Assembly: GCA_017408885.1 (NCBI GenBank)
Contig: JAFQTT010000004.1
Coordinates: 1 to 64,000, forward strand
Reading direction: 5' to 3'
DNA from: Methanocorpusculum sp.
GTDB taxonomy: Archaea; Halobacteriota; Methanomicrobia; Methanomicrobiales; Methanocorpusculaceae
Length of the DNA: 64,000 bases
The number at the start of each line of letters is the position of its first letter. Positions within the stretch are counted from its first letter, which is position 1. A program made the position numbers and the translations under genes. Shown piece after piece: positions 1-8,694 of the stretch. Under the pieces are notes generated by a model. That model saw only the letters and a program-made list of their open reading frames with translations, did no database searches and was not told the DNA's origin.

Positions 1-167
1 AGTCCATCCTCCACAACATGGGTATCGAACACCGCAGATTCAGAATGACCTTCGTCTCTGCATCTGAGGGAGCAAAGTGGGCAGTTGTCGTCAACGACGT
101 TATCGACACTGTCAAAGCAATCGGTCCATCCCCGATCGCAGCAGAAAGAAAACGGAGAGGATTATAA
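1..167 (+). CDS. mvhD: MvhD-like hydrogenase delta subunit, C-terminal end (partial)
   Basis: The window opens inside a gene read in frame 3. The visible 54 residues include HNMGIEHRRFRMTFVSASEG followed by a helix and GPSP, which resembles the C terminus of the MvhD/FrhD iron-sulfur family. That family passes electrons from F420-nonreducing hydrogenase (or formate dehydrogenase) to heterodisulfide reductase HdrA. The stop TAA directly precedes the ATG of fwdD, so the gene heads or belongs to the formylmethanofuran dehydrogenase operon. This fits the known Hdr-Mvh-Fwd electron-bifurcating supercomplex. It could equally be the MvhD domain of an HdrA-MvhD fusion, because the N terminus lies outside the window. 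Confidence 0.7.
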   Translation, partial: SILHNMGIEHRRFRMTFVSASEGAKWAVVVNDVIDTVKAIGPSPIAAERKRRGL

Positions 168-740
168 ATGGCAGAAGGAGAATACTCCCCATTATCCAAA
201 CTCTTCCAGAACGAAGACTTCGAAGACTGGTCCAAGCCGCACCTTGTCGGTGCAACCACTGAGTACTCCTCCCTCCTCAAACTTCAGGCAATGAAGGAAG
301 GCGGAGAGAGAAAGTACGGCAACGGAATCATCGTCAGTGTTGTCACCTGTACTGAAATCAAGCAGGGTGTCGCAATCGAAACCGGAAAGACCTCCCAGGG
401 CTACTTTGACGCATGCAGTGTCATCGAGCTCGACGACGAGGACTTCAAGGCACTCGGAATCAACAAGAACACCAACGTCAGAGTAACCAGCGCAGCAGGA
501 ACTGTTGTCTTAAAGGCAATCGGAGCACGCCAGGGACTCTACCCAGGACTTGCACACATCCCAATGGGACCATGGGCAAACATCGTTGTTCCGTCCTACA
601 CCTACTCCACCGGTGAACCATGCTTCTGCGGATTCGACTGTCTCATCGAGCCAGCACCGGAAGCAAAGATCGAAAGCGCAGTTAAACTCATGCACGAGAA
701 GTGCGGTCTGGAATACGTAGGAGACCCACACTATGACTAA
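168..740 (+). CDS. fwdD: Formylmethanofuran dehydrogenase subunit D
   Basis: 190 residues. The C-terminal two thirds form a molybdopterin-dinucleotide-binding beta-barrel domain, as in the D subunit that, with FwdB, corresponds to the split catalytic subunit of formate dehydrogenases. Visible pieces are the VSVVTCTEIKQG strand, the ELDDEDFKALGI segment and GPWANIVVPS. The protein is longer than the usual D subunit of about 130 residues. It carries about 55 extra N-terminal residues and a C-terminal part with CFCGFDC. The ATG follows the mvhD stop with no gap and a GGAGAGG ribosome site lies just upstream. Its end overlaps fwdB by 8 bases, indicating translational coupling. Confidence 0.88.
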   Translation: MAEGEYSPLSKLFQNEDFEDWSKPHLVGATTEYSSLLKLQAMKEGGERKYGNGIIVSVVTCTEIKQGVAIETGKTSQGYFDACSVIELDDEDFKALGINKNTNVRVTSAAGTVVLKAIGARQGLYPGLAHIPMGPWANIVVPSYTYSTGEPCFCGFDCLIEPAPEAKIESAVKLMHEKCGLEYVGDPHYD

Positions 741-2103
741 ATGTATCAAGAATGTAATCTGTACCTTCTGCGGTACCCTTTGCGATGACCTTGAAGTCGA
801 CGTCAGCGACGACGGAAAGAGAATCGAACAGGTCAGAAACGCCTGTGCAATCGGTGCAGAAAAGTACCTCCACGTCGGAAACCCAGGTCGTGTTGTCGTC
901 CCGCGTATGCGTCAGGCAGACGGAACCTACAAAGACGTCTCCTACGACGAGGCAATCGACTTTACCGCAAAGACCCTCCTGAAAGCAAAGAAGCCACTCA
1001 TGTACGGCTGGTCCTCCACCAACTGTGAAGCAATCGCAGAAGGTAACATCCTCGCCGAGAAGATCGGTGGAGTTGTCGACAACTGTGCAACCGTTTGTCA
1101 CGGATCCTCCCTTCTTGCAATCCAGGACACTGGTGTACCATCCTGTACCTTAGGAGAAGTCAAGAACCGTGCTGACCGCATCATCTTCTGGGGATGCAAC
1201 CCGGCACACGCACACCCGAGACACATGTCCAGATACTCTATCTTCCCACGCGGATTCTTCTCCGCAAAGGGTCAGAAGGGTAGAAAGATCATCTGTGTCG
1301 ACTGCCGTGAGACTGACACTGCAAAGGTTGCAGACCACTTCGTCCGCATCAAGCAGAGTTACGACTACGAAGTCTTCGACGCACTCAGAACTCTCCTCCG
1401 CGGTGAGGAAATCCCGGACGAAGTCGGCGGTGTCCCAAGAGAGAAACTCCAGGAACTCATCGACATCTGTAAGGGCGGACGTTTCGTCACTCTCTTCTTC
1501 GGTATGGGACTTACCCACACTCTTGGAAGAAACCACAACATCGATGCAGGTATTAACTTCATCCGTGACTTAAACGACTACACCAAGGCAACTCTGATTG
1601 CAATGCGCGGTCACTACAACGTTACCGGTGCAGGTCAGGTTCTTGGATGGCAGTACGGATACCCGTTCGCATGCGACTTATCCAGACTCACCACTGCACG
1701 CCACAACCCGGGAGAGACCACCTCTGTCGACTTACTGGTTCGCCACGAAGTCGATGCATGTATGGTTATTGCAAGTGACCTTGCAGCACACTTCCCGTTC
1801 GAGGCAACCCGCAGAATGGCACACATCCCAACCATCACTCTCGACCCGCACATCTGTATGTCGACTGAGTTATCCGACCTTCACATCCCGGTCGCAATCG
1901 TCGGTGTTGAAGTCGGCGGATGCTGCTACCGTATGGATAACGTCCCAATCGACACCAGAAAGGTCATTGACGCACCAGAAGGTGTCTTAACTGATGAGGA
2001 AGTCTTCCAGCGCATCAACAAGCGCGTTGACGAGATCCTCGCAGAAGCAGGATGCAAGGACGCAGCAGAGTACCTTGAATACCTCGAGAAACAGGAGGCC
2101 TAA
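733..2103 (+). CDS. fwdB: Formylmethanofuran dehydrogenase subunit B (W/Mo catalytic subunit)
   Basis: 456 residues. The molybdopterin subunit reduces CO2 to formate at a tungsten or molybdenum centre in the first step of methanogenesis. The N-terminal 4Fe-4S motif is visible as Cys10, Cys13, Cys17 and Cys38. The candidate metal ligand is Cys122, followed by His123 in VCHGSS. This matches the Cys-His pair of the known Fwd structure and shows a cysteine-type rather than selenocysteine-type enzyme. GWSSTNCEA and WGCNPAHAHPRH are typical of the family. It lies between fwdD (8-base overlap) and fwdA (2-base gap). Codon use is strongly biased (GTC, ATC, AAG, CGC), as expected for high expression. 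Whether tungsten or molybdenum is used cannot be read from sequence. Confidence 0.95.
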   Translation: MTKCIKNVICTFCGTLCDDLEVDVSDDGKRIEQVRNACAIGAEKYLHVGNPGRVVVPRMRQADGTYKDVSYDEAIDFTAKTLLKAKKPLMYGWSSTNCEAIAEGNILAEKIGGVVDNCATVCHGSSLLAIQDTGVPSCTLGEVKNRADRIIFWGCNPAHAHPRHMSRYSIFPRGFFSAKGQKGRKIICVDCRETDTAKVADHFVRIKQSYDYEVFDALRTLLRGEEIPDEVGGVPREKLQELIDICKGGRFVTLFFGMGLTHTLGRNHNIDAGINFIRDLNDYTKATLIAMRGHYNVTGAGQVLGWQYGYPFACDLSRLTTARHNPGETTSVDLLVRHEVDACMVIASDLAAHFPFEATRRMAHIPTITLDPHICMSTELSDLHIPVAIVGVEVGGCCYRMDNVPIDTRKVIDAPEGVLTDEEVFQRINKRVDEILAEAGCKDAAEYLEYLEKQEA

Positions 2104-2105
2104 AC

Positions 2106-3824
2106 ATGACTGAAATTATCATCAAGAACGGTCACGTCTTCGACTCTGTCTCCGGACTCAAGGGCGAAGTTGCAGATGTCTGCATTAAAGACGGCAAGAT
2201 TGTCGAGTCTGTCGGAAACGGCGCAACCGTTATCGACGCAGCCGGCAAGACCGTCATGGCAGGCGCAGTTGATGTCCACACCCACGTTGCAGGACCAAAG
2301 GTCAACCTCGGCCGCTGGTACCGTCCGGAAGACAAGTTCCGCCTTGGAGAGCGCTGCTCTGCAAAGATGGGACCGAACACCCACATTGAGGGTGGTTTCT
2401 CCATTCCGACCGTCTTCAAGACCGGATACGAGTACGCCCGTATGGGATTCGCCTTCCTCATGGAAGCAGCAATGCCGCCACTCTACGCACGCCACGTGCA
2501 CGAGGAAATCCGTGACACTCCGATCCAGGACGAAGCAGCACTTCCGGTTTTCGGAAACAACTGGTTCATGTTCGAGTACCTGAAGAACGGCGAACTTGAC
2601 AATGCAGCAGCATACGTTGCATGGGTCCTCCGCCAGACTAAGGGATACGGTATCAAGTGTGTCAACCCAGGAGGATCCGAAGCATGGGGATGGGGTCTTA
2701 ACTGTATGACCGTCAACGACCCGGTTCCGTACTTCGAAATCACCCCGAAGGAGATCATCGACGGACTTATCGCAACCAACGAGCACTTAAAGCTCCCGCA
2801 CTCCGTCCACCTCCACTCCAACAACCTTGGAAACCCGGGCAACTACACCACCACTCTCGACTCCTTAAAGATCGCAGAGGGTCACAAGGCAAACAACGCA
2901 TTCGGCCGTGACACCGTCCTTCACCACACCCACTTACAGTTCCACGCATACGGCGGAACCACCTGGGCAGACTTCGAGTCTAAGGCAAAGGAAGTCATGG
3001 ACTACGTCAACAAGCAGGAGAACATCACCATCGATACCGGTAACGTCACCCTTGACGAGACCACCACCATGACCGCAGACGGTCCGTTCGAGTACCACCT
3101 CAGTGCACTCAACCACCTCAAGTGGGCAAACGTCGATGTTGAACTCGAGACTGCAGCTGGTGTTGTCCCGTACATCTACGGCAAGAACGTTAAGGTCTGT
3201 GAGATGCAGTGGGCAATCGGTCTTGAAATTGCACTCTACGCAAAGGACATGATGCGCACTATGATCACCACTGACCACCCGAACGCAGGTCCGTTCACCC
3301 GCTACCCGCGTGTATACGCATGGCTCATGGACAAAGAGTACCGTGACGCAGAACTGAACGGATTCAAGTGGTCCAGCAAGGTTATCGATGCAACTACCCT
3401 CGCAGAGATTGACCGCGAGATTTCCCTCTACGAGCTCTCCCAGATGACCCGTGCCGCACCGGCAAAGGTCCTTGGTCTTGGTTCCTCCTTCGGAGGTCTT
3501 GCACCAGGCATGAATGCAAACGTTGCTGTCTACGACATCAACCCGGACAACATGCCGAAGGGAATCGAGCTCGAGAACGCACTTGCAAAGGCTGCATACT
3601 TCTTCAAGGATGGAGTCAAGTGCGTCGAGAACGGTGTTGTTCTTGAAGCAAACCCGGTCGTTAAGGAGACCTACTGGGTCGACGCAAAGGTTCCGGAGAA
3701 CAAGCAGGTTCTCCACGATGTCAGCGAGAAGTTCTTAAAGTACTACTCCATCAACCTCGAGAACTACGATGTCGCACACCACTATGTCCCGCACCCGCAC
3801 GTCATTGAGATTGAGGAGGCTTAA
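2106..3824 (+). CDS. fwdA: Formylmethanofuran dehydrogenase subunit A (amidohydrolase)
   Basis: 572 residues. A zinc-dependent amidohydrolase that, in the structurally characterised complex, condenses the tunnelled formate with methanofuran. The N-terminal metal motif is VDVHTHVAGPK with His58 and His60. GYGIKCVNPGG places Lys184 where the carboxylated metal-bridging lysine of the family is expected. HSVHLHSNNLG and LHHTHLQFHAYGG supply further histidines, and TTDHPNAGPF the late aspartate. Length is normal. The start is supported by a GGAGG site at the end of fwdB. It sits between fwdB and fwdC with 2-base gaps on both sides, so the four subunits are one transcription unit. Confidence 0.95.
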   Translation: MTEIIIKNGHVFDSVSGLKGEVADVCIKDGKIVESVGNGATVIDAAGKTVMAGAVDVHTHVAGPKVNLGRWYRPEDKFRLGERCSAKMGPNTHIEGGFSIPTVFKTGYEYARMGFAFLMEAAMPPLYARHVHEEIRDTPIQDEAALPVFGNNWFMFEYLKNGELDNAAAYVAWVLRQTKGYGIKCVNPGGSEAWGWGLNCMTVNDPVPYFEITPKEIIDGLIATNEHLKLPHSVHLHSNNLGNPGNYTTTLDSLKIAEGHKANNAFGRDTVLHHTHLQFHAYGGTTWADFESKAKEVMDYVNKQENITIDTGNVTLDETTTMTADGPFEYHLSALNHLKWANVDVELETAAGVVPYIYGKNVKVCEMQWAIGLEIALYAKDMMRTMITTDHPNAGPFTRYPRVYAWLMDKEYRDAELNGFKWSSKVIDATTLAEIDREISLYELSQMTRAAPAKVLGLGSSFGGLAPGMNANVAVYDINPDNMPKGIELENALAKAAYFFKDGVKCVENGVVLEANPVVKETYWVDAKVPENKQVLHDVSEKFLKYYSINLENYDVAHHYVPHPHVIEIEEA

Positions 3825-3826
3825 AC

Positions 3827-4633
3827 ATGGATACTGTTACCATTACTTTAAAGAAAGTCCCGGGCCTCTACCTTGAGTGTGAGAGCGTTACCCCGGACAA
3901 GTTCGCAGGAAAGAACGCAGAAGAGATTGCAGCACTCCCGTGTGCTGAGGGTAAGCGCAACTATGTCCTCGGCGACTGGTTCGAGATTGCAGGCGCAGCA
4001 GGTGCAACCGCAGCAGACACTAAGATTGTCGTAAACGGTGCAGGTACTGACAAATGCAAGTACATCGGTGCATGGATGACCGCAGGCGAAGTTGTCGTCA
4101 ACGGTACCGCAGACATGTTCACCGGAGCATGGATGGAAGGCGGAAAGCTCACCGTTAAGGGAGATGTCCGCTCCTTCTCTGCACTTCAGATGAAGGGCGG
4201 AGAATTCATCATCGAAGGCCGTGCATGGAACTACCTTGCAGCCGCATACCGCGGTGACTGGAGAGGTATGCAGGGCGGAACTATCCGCGTCAAGGGCGAC
4301 GTCGGATCCGACCTTGGTACCTTCATGAACGGCGGAACCATCATCGTTGAGGGTAACGCAGATATCCACATCGGTACCCACGCAGAAGGCGGAACCATCA
4401 TCATCAAGGGCAAGGCACACCGCCGTGTCGGTGGACAGATGGTTAAGGGAGAAATCTACGTCTTTGGCGGATGCGATGTCATGATGCCAGGCTTCAAGAA
4501 GATCGAAGAGAGAGAGATTGAAGTTGACGGCGAGAAGCACGTCTTCAATGTCTTCATCGGTGACCTCGGCGAGCGCCACCCGAAGAGCAAGGGCGAGGTT
4601 GTTTACGGACACCTCTACACCCTGAAAGAGTAA
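3827..4633 (+). CDS. fwdC: Formylmethanofuran dehydrogenase subunit C
   Basis: 268 residues. The structural subunit has the right-handed beta-helix also found in the GXGXG domain of glutamate synthase. Glycine-rich turns recur about every 19-20 residues from residue 80 to 210: GAWMTAGEV, GAWMEGGKL, LQMKGGEF, MQGGTI, FMNGGTI, HAEGGTI, GQMVKGEI. A short C-terminal tail follows. The start lies 2 bases after the fwdA stop and is preceded by GAGGAGG. It is the last gene of the operon; the T-rich stretch that follows is the probable termination zone. Confidence 0.94.
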   Translation: MDTVTITLKKVPGLYLECESVTPDKFAGKNAEEIAALPCAEGKRNYVLGDWFEIAGAAGATAADTKIVVNGAGTDKCKYIGAWMTAGEVVVNGTADMFTGAWMEGGKLTVKGDVRSFSALQMKGGEFIIEGRAWNYLAAAYRGDWRGMQGGTIRVKGDVGSDLGTFMNGGTIIVEGNADIHIGTHAEGGTIIIKGKAHRRVGGQMVKGEIYVFGGCDVMMPGFKKIEEREIEVDGEKHVFNVFIGDLGERHPKSKGEVVYGHLYTLKE

Positions 4634-4860
4634 ATACTACTCTCTCATCTTTCTTTTTCCATTTCTTTTTGTTTTGCGGGTGCGCTGTGTTTGGTTTTGT
4701 GTTTCTGCTGTTTTTGTGTGTTTTTTGTTTTCTGTGATTTTTTTGTTCTGCGCGAGGGTGTTTCGGGGTCTGTTTTCGGGTTTGTTTTTCTGTTTTCTTT
4801 GTGGTGTTTTTTCTGCTGATAAATGCTTCTGCAATCCTTTATCATCTCAAAAATCAATTA
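4634..4860 (+). terminator. T-rich termination zone after fwdC
   Basis: About 200 bases are almost devoid of A and dominated by runs of T broken by G (TTTCTTTTTCC, GTTTTTGTGTG, ATTTTTTTGTTC, TTTTTCTG). There is no convincing hairpin. Archaeal RNA polymerase terminates on T tracts, so this is best read as a multi-step terminator for the highly expressed fwd operon. The open frames that cross it are low-complexity and not credible genes. Confidence 0.5.
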
Positions 4861-4920
4861 TTGATTAAGTGTTGGAAACAGGTCTGACTGATTCAATCCG
4901 TGTCTGAGCTTCTGACTTAA

Positions 4921-5148
4921 GTCGCGAAGTTTGCCATCCAGATAAGTGCAAACCTCTCCGGGCGGATTGTTTTGTTCGGCCGTTTCCCAAAAGGAACCGG
5001 CAGAAATTCTGCGATTTCGCAGGTATGTTTCAGTCCGGCAATGGTAAGAGAGGAAGTTGTTAACTTCAAACTCCCAAAGGCCCTCTACGATATGGGGCAG
5101 GCGGTTGTGGATACCGGAGGGGCTGAAAGTATGTTTATTGTTGATTAA
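4921..5148 (+). pseudogene. Decayed MNT-type nucleotidyltransferase remnant
   Basis: An open frame of 75 codons has no start and sits behind two in-frame stops. It reads ISANLSGRIVLFGRFPKGTG then RNSAIS. This follows the pattern of minimal nucleotidyltransferases (IVLFGSxAKGTxRxxSDID), but the active-site serine of GS has become Arg and both catalytic aspartates of DxD are lost. The rest (REEVVNFKLPKALYDMGQ) is not recognisable. No HEPN partner remains beside it. I infer a dead MntA-like gene; the short match makes this tentative. An intact HepT/MntA pair exists at 58.2-58.9 kb. Confidence 0.35.
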
Positions 5149-5279
5149 GACAGAATAGTTGTCGAAATGAGGGAATATCTGATGACAGGCAGCTCTTGGA
5201 CATACCGTATTTATGGTATATCTCGTGATTTAGTAGTATCTAATAAGTTTACTAATTGAATAATAAAAATGGTAAACGC

Positions 5280-5999
5280 TCAATCCCAAACAGCACATGG
5301 AACACAAACCGCACACTTTCCGCAAACATCAGCCCCAAGTTCTTCTTCAGCTTTTTTGCAGACAGAATAACAAAGCTCTCTGTCAAATCCGCCCTCAGAC
5401 AAAGCACCAGTCATACATCGTTTAACGCAGGCAAGACATTTTCCACCCGCCTTCGACGTGCACAGCTCTTCTGTCATCGGTAAATCACATGGCTCTTTTA
5501 AGGCAGTAACAACAGAGCCGAAACGTCCCATGCTGCCGGATTTTGTGATGAGCATATTGTTCAGTCCAAAAGTTCCAAGACCTGCTGCCTCTGCAACATG
5601 TCTTTGAGACCAGCGGCTAAGCAGCCTATCTGTATCAAAACCACCGGCAGGAATTGCAGCTTTAACGCCTGCCTCTTCGAGAGCGGAAACAAGAGCTTCA
5701 TTAATCTCTGCGATTAACTCATTTGTTTTGTTATACAAATCAGCCCAGAGTTGAGATGGGAAATCACCATCTCTGTTACACTCACCGGCGGCTTTTGTAA
5801 ACGGCAAAAAATAGGAGATAATAATCTCTGCTTCCGGCAGAACATCCTCAGGCATTAAATGGTCATCTGCAACAGATGACCTGATACCCCGGATATGTGC
5901 TGACGAAGCATCAGCGAAACCGACAAGAGGTTCTCTAATCCAGTCGGCACCGCGAATCTTTTCGCGAATTATTTCCAGAGCGGTTTCTTTGAAACTCAC
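5280..5999 (-). CDS. QueG-like iron-sulfur reductase family protein
   Basis: 239 residues. Similar in layout to the epoxyqueuosine reductase (QueG) family: a central AAGLGTFGLNNMLIT segment (residues 138-152) followed by a cysteine-rich ferredoxin region. Cysteines 180, 188, 191 and 195 and then 210, 214, 226, 229, 232 and 235 could hold two 4Fe-4S clusters. It is shorter than bacterial QueG, and most archaea make archaeosine rather than queuosine, so the substrate is unknown and the name describes only the fold. Its ATG overlaps the apgM stop by 4 bases (ATGA), so it is translationally coupled to the mutase. Confidence 0.7.
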   Translation of the reverse strand: MSFKETALEIIREKIRGADWIREPLVGFADASSAHIRGIRSSVADDHLMPEDVLPEAEIIISYFLPFTKAAGECNRDGDFPSQLWADLYNKTNELIAEINEALVSALEEAGVKAAIPAGGFDTDRLLSRWSQRHVAEAAGLGTFGLNNMLITKSGSMGRFGSVVTALKEPCDLPMTEELCTSKAGGKCLACVKRCMTGALSEGGFDRELCYSVCKKAEEELGADVCGKCAVCVPCAVWD

Positions 6000-7159
6000 T
6001 CTGAAAACACCATCGGAAGAAGGTCAACTGCCTTCATCAGACCATAGGCACCGTTTTCGCGGACATCCTTTTCGGTGTATGCAGTAACACCGTCTGCTTC
6101 ATCCTTACCCATAACAACGAACGGGACTGCATCATGGGTGTGGGTTTTCTTGGCGATTGGAGTTGGGTGGTCAGGCATCAGCATAACACATCCGTCAAAG
6201 TTTTCAAGGATGTAACCGATGGCCTCATCAAGACGCTCAATTGCTTTTATCTTCTCCTCAATGCTTCCTAAGTGACCTGCCTCATCAGTTGCCTCGACAT
6301 GCATGTACACAAAGTCTGCATCTCCTTTTAAGGTCTCAACAGCTGCCTTTGCTTTACCCATGTAGTTTGTGTCTAAGTATCCGGTTGCACCTTCAACTTT
6401 TACAATCTCCATGCCGCAGCATGCTGCAATTCCAAAGAGGAGGTCAACTGCGGAAATCATGGCTCCTTTCTTTCCAAACATCTCCTCGAACTTCGGCATA
6501 GCAGGCTTCTTTCCGGAACTCCACGGCCAGATGGTTGTTGCCGGATTCTTTCCTGCGGCTTTTCTTGCAAGATTTACAGGGTGTTTTTCGAAGACATCAG
6601 CCGCACGAACCATAGCTTTCATTACGGTGTCTGCATCAGGACCTCTTGGCATATAGTTATCTACGACCTCGTCAACGATGTCGTGAGGCGGATAGGACTC
6701 GACTCCTTCTCCTCCTGGAAACATCATTACATTTCTGTAGGAAACACCCGGGTAGAATCTAAGCCCCGGAATTTTTTCCTGCAAGGACTTGAAAAGCTCA
6801 GCTCCTTCTTCGCTTGTGATATGTCCTGCTGCAAAGTCCTTCATCTTGCCGTTTTCGATGGTGACTAAGTTACAGCGGTATGCCATGTCATCATCACCGA
6901 ACGGAACGCCCATGCTGAGTGCTTCAAGAGCCCCGCGTCCCGTATAATATTTCTCAGGGTCATATCCTAAGATGGACATGTTTGCAACATCAGAACCCGG
7001 AGTCATAGACTCATCAACGGTTTTGAGCATGCCGCATCTGCCCTTTCTGGCAATCATATCCATATTCGGTTTCTTGGCGACTTCAAGTGGAGTCTTTCCG
7101 CCTAACTCCTCAAGCGGCTCGTCAGCCGCACCGTCAGCTAAGATTAACAGATATTTCAT
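5996..7159 (-). CDS. apgM: Cofactor-independent phosphoglycerate mutase, archaeal type
   Basis: 387 residues. Interconverts 3- and 2-phosphoglycerate in gluconeogenesis. A member of the alkaline-phosphatase superfamily: LLILADGAADEP (metal Asp8/Asp9 region), MTPGSDVANMSILGYDP (nucleophile region, Ser56-Asp57 and Ser62), HVEATDEAGH and LMPDHPTP with late metal ligands. Length fits the archaeal enzyme, which is shorter than bacterial GpmI. It heads a two-gene operon with the QueG-like gene (4-base overlap). A-T-rich sequence with TATA-like words lies just upstream at about 7165-7195. Confidence 0.92.
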   Translation of the reverse strand: MKYLLILADGAADEPLEELGGKTPLEVAKKPNMDMIARKGRCGMLKTVDESMTPGSDVANMSILGYDPEKYYTGRGALEALSMGVPFGDDDMAYRCNLVTIENGKMKDFAAGHITSEEGAELFKSLQEKIPGLRFYPGVSYRNVMMFPGGEGVESYPPHDIVDEVVDNYMPRGPDADTVMKAMVRAADVFEKHPVNLARKAAGKNPATTIWPWSSGKKPAMPKFEEMFGKKGAMISAVDLLFGIAACCGMEIVKVEGATGYLDTNYMGKAKAAVETLKGDADFVYMHVEATDEAGHLGSIEEKIKAIERLDEAIGYILENFDGCVMLMPDHPTPIAKKTHTHDAVPFVVMGKDEADGVTAYTEKDVRENGAYGLMKAVDLLPMVFSE

Positions 7160-7218
7160 TATAAGAGTATATATCTGGTTTCTATAAGTTTAAGTGTTCG
7201 CCTTTGGGCATAAAAAAG

Positions 7219-7683
7219 TTAAATGTAGTTTCCAATGTCTTTATCAAGGGAAATTACAGTGTCACAGTACCGGCAGCGAAAACCTCTGGTCTGTGCGGCA
7301 AAGCGGGTTGGAACAGGCTCTTTGGTATTTGTAATACAGTTAGGATTCGGACATGTAATGACACCAACGATTTCCTGAGGGACCGATACAGTTTTTTTAT
7401 CAACAACACGGTAGTCCCGAATAATACTGATTGTTGCGTCAGGGGCAACGAGTGCGATTTTATCAACCTCTTCTTTTAAGAGTTCGCGGTCAGCAATCTT
7501 TACCAAATCCTTTCTTCCGCCTCTGGAACTTTCAACATTGCAGGCAACAGTTACAGTAACGCCGGTCCCTCTGGTGATTCCAAGGATATTGATGACAGTA
7601 AGTCCTTCGCCGGGTGTGATATGGTCGATTACAGTTCCGCGCTGAATCGGGGATATTACAAGAGTTTTTTCAGGCTTTGTCAT
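7219..7683 (-). CDS. pyrI: Aspartate carbamoyltransferase regulatory chain
   Basis: 154 residues. Regulatory subunit of aspartate transcarbamoylase, which binds nucleotides allosterically and joins the catalytic trimers. The N-terminal allosteric domain shows GTVIDHITPGEGLTVINILG. The C-terminal zinc domain carries four cysteines in CPNPNCIT and FRCRYCDT. Its start overlaps the end of pyrB by 4 bases, so both chains are made from one message. Confidence 0.95.
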   Translation of the reverse strand: MTKPEKTLVISPIQRGTVIDHITPGEGLTVINILGITRGTGVTVTVACNVESSRGGRKDLVKIADRELLKEEVDKIALVAPDATISIIRDYRVVDKKTVSVPQEIVGVITCPNPNCITNTKEPVPTRFAAQTRGFRCRYCDTVISLDKDIGNYI

Positions 7684-8594
7684 TGCTTCATCACCTCATT
7701 TAACATTGCCATTCTCACAGGCACACCGTTGTGGGCCTGATCAAAGTACTTTGCACATGGAAGTGTGTCAACTCTCGGATCAATTTCATCCACTCTTGGA
7801 AGAGGATGGAGAACAATCATATTCGGTTTTGCAGCCTCGAGAAGTTCAGGTGTGATTCTGTAGGTGGATGCATAGTTGTCGAAAGCAACAGGATCAGGGA
7901 ATCTTTCACGCTGAAGGCGGGTTACATATAATACATCAAGTTCCGGGAGACACTCTTCAATTGTGTCATGACAGATAAGCTCCACTCCGAGTTCGGATAA
8001 GTCAGCCTTTAAGGATGACGGGAAATCCAGACCTTCCGGAGCTATTGAGTGGATTCTTATGTTGTCATATTTGGATAGGGCAAACGCTAACGAGTGGACT
8101 GTTCTTCCGTATCTTAAGTCTCCCTGAAGTCCTATGTCGATATTTCTTAGAGGCATTGATTCTCTGATTGTGTAAAGGTCAAGGAGTGTCTGTGACGGAT
8201 GCTGGCCTGCCCCGTCTCCTCCGTTGATGACCGGGACAGACGCCACTTCGCTTGCGAGGCGTGCTGCCCCTTCTTTTGGATGGCGAAGGACAATTGCATC
8301 AGCATATCCTGAGACCACACGGATTGTATCAGACAGCGTTTCTCCTTTCGCAATTGATGTAGCCTCAACTGAACCAAGGTTCAGAATTTTACCGCCAAGT
8401 CTCATCATGGCAGATGAGAATGACATACGGGTTCTGGTACTTGGTTCGAAGAAGAGAACTGCCAGAATCTTTCCATCGAGTTCATGACCGGTTCCCTTGC
8501 CATGGTCAAACTCAGCAGCAGCGGATAAGAGTCTGTCAATCTCTTCCCTGTCCATGTCACGGACAGATAGGATGTTTCTCTGGTTTACAGTCAT
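7680..8594 (-). CDS. pyrB: Aspartate carbamoyltransferase catalytic chain
   Basis: 304 residues, the usual length. Catalyses the committed step of pyrimidine synthesis, carbamoyl phosphate plus aspartate. The carbamoyl-phosphate loop is visible as FEPSTRTRMSF. HPSQTLLDLYTI, TRLQRERFPD and HPLPRVDEI are the other standard motifs. First gene of the pyrBI pair; about 100 bases of A-T-rich sequence separate it from the next minus-strand gene. Confidence 0.96.
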   Translation of the reverse strand: MTVNQRNILSVRDMDREEIDRLLSAAAEFDHGKGTGHELDGKILAVLFFEPSTRTRMSFSSAMMRLGGKILNLGSVEATSIAKGETLSDTIRVVSGYADAIVLRHPKEGAARLASEVASVPVINGGDGAGQHPSQTLLDLYTIRESMPLRNIDIGLQGDLRYGRTVHSLAFALSKYDNIRIHSIAPEGLDFPSSLKADLSELGVELICHDTIEECLPELDVLYVTRLQRERFPDPVAFDNYASTYRITPELLEAAKPNMIVLHPLPRVDEIDPRVDTLPCAKYFDQAHNGVPVRMAMLNEVMKQ

Positions 8595-8694
8595 TGGTGA
8601 GCGCTCTTACAAATAGATAGAGTATTTGTCTCAATGGGATATATAATCATCCAAAAATAGGGAGGCAGGCTTGTTATAAAAAAATAAGAGATGC

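Noticed and set aside
4674-4868. Cys/Phe-rich open frames in the T-rich stretch
   Set aside because: Low-complexity artefacts of T and G runs; no ribosome site or domain.
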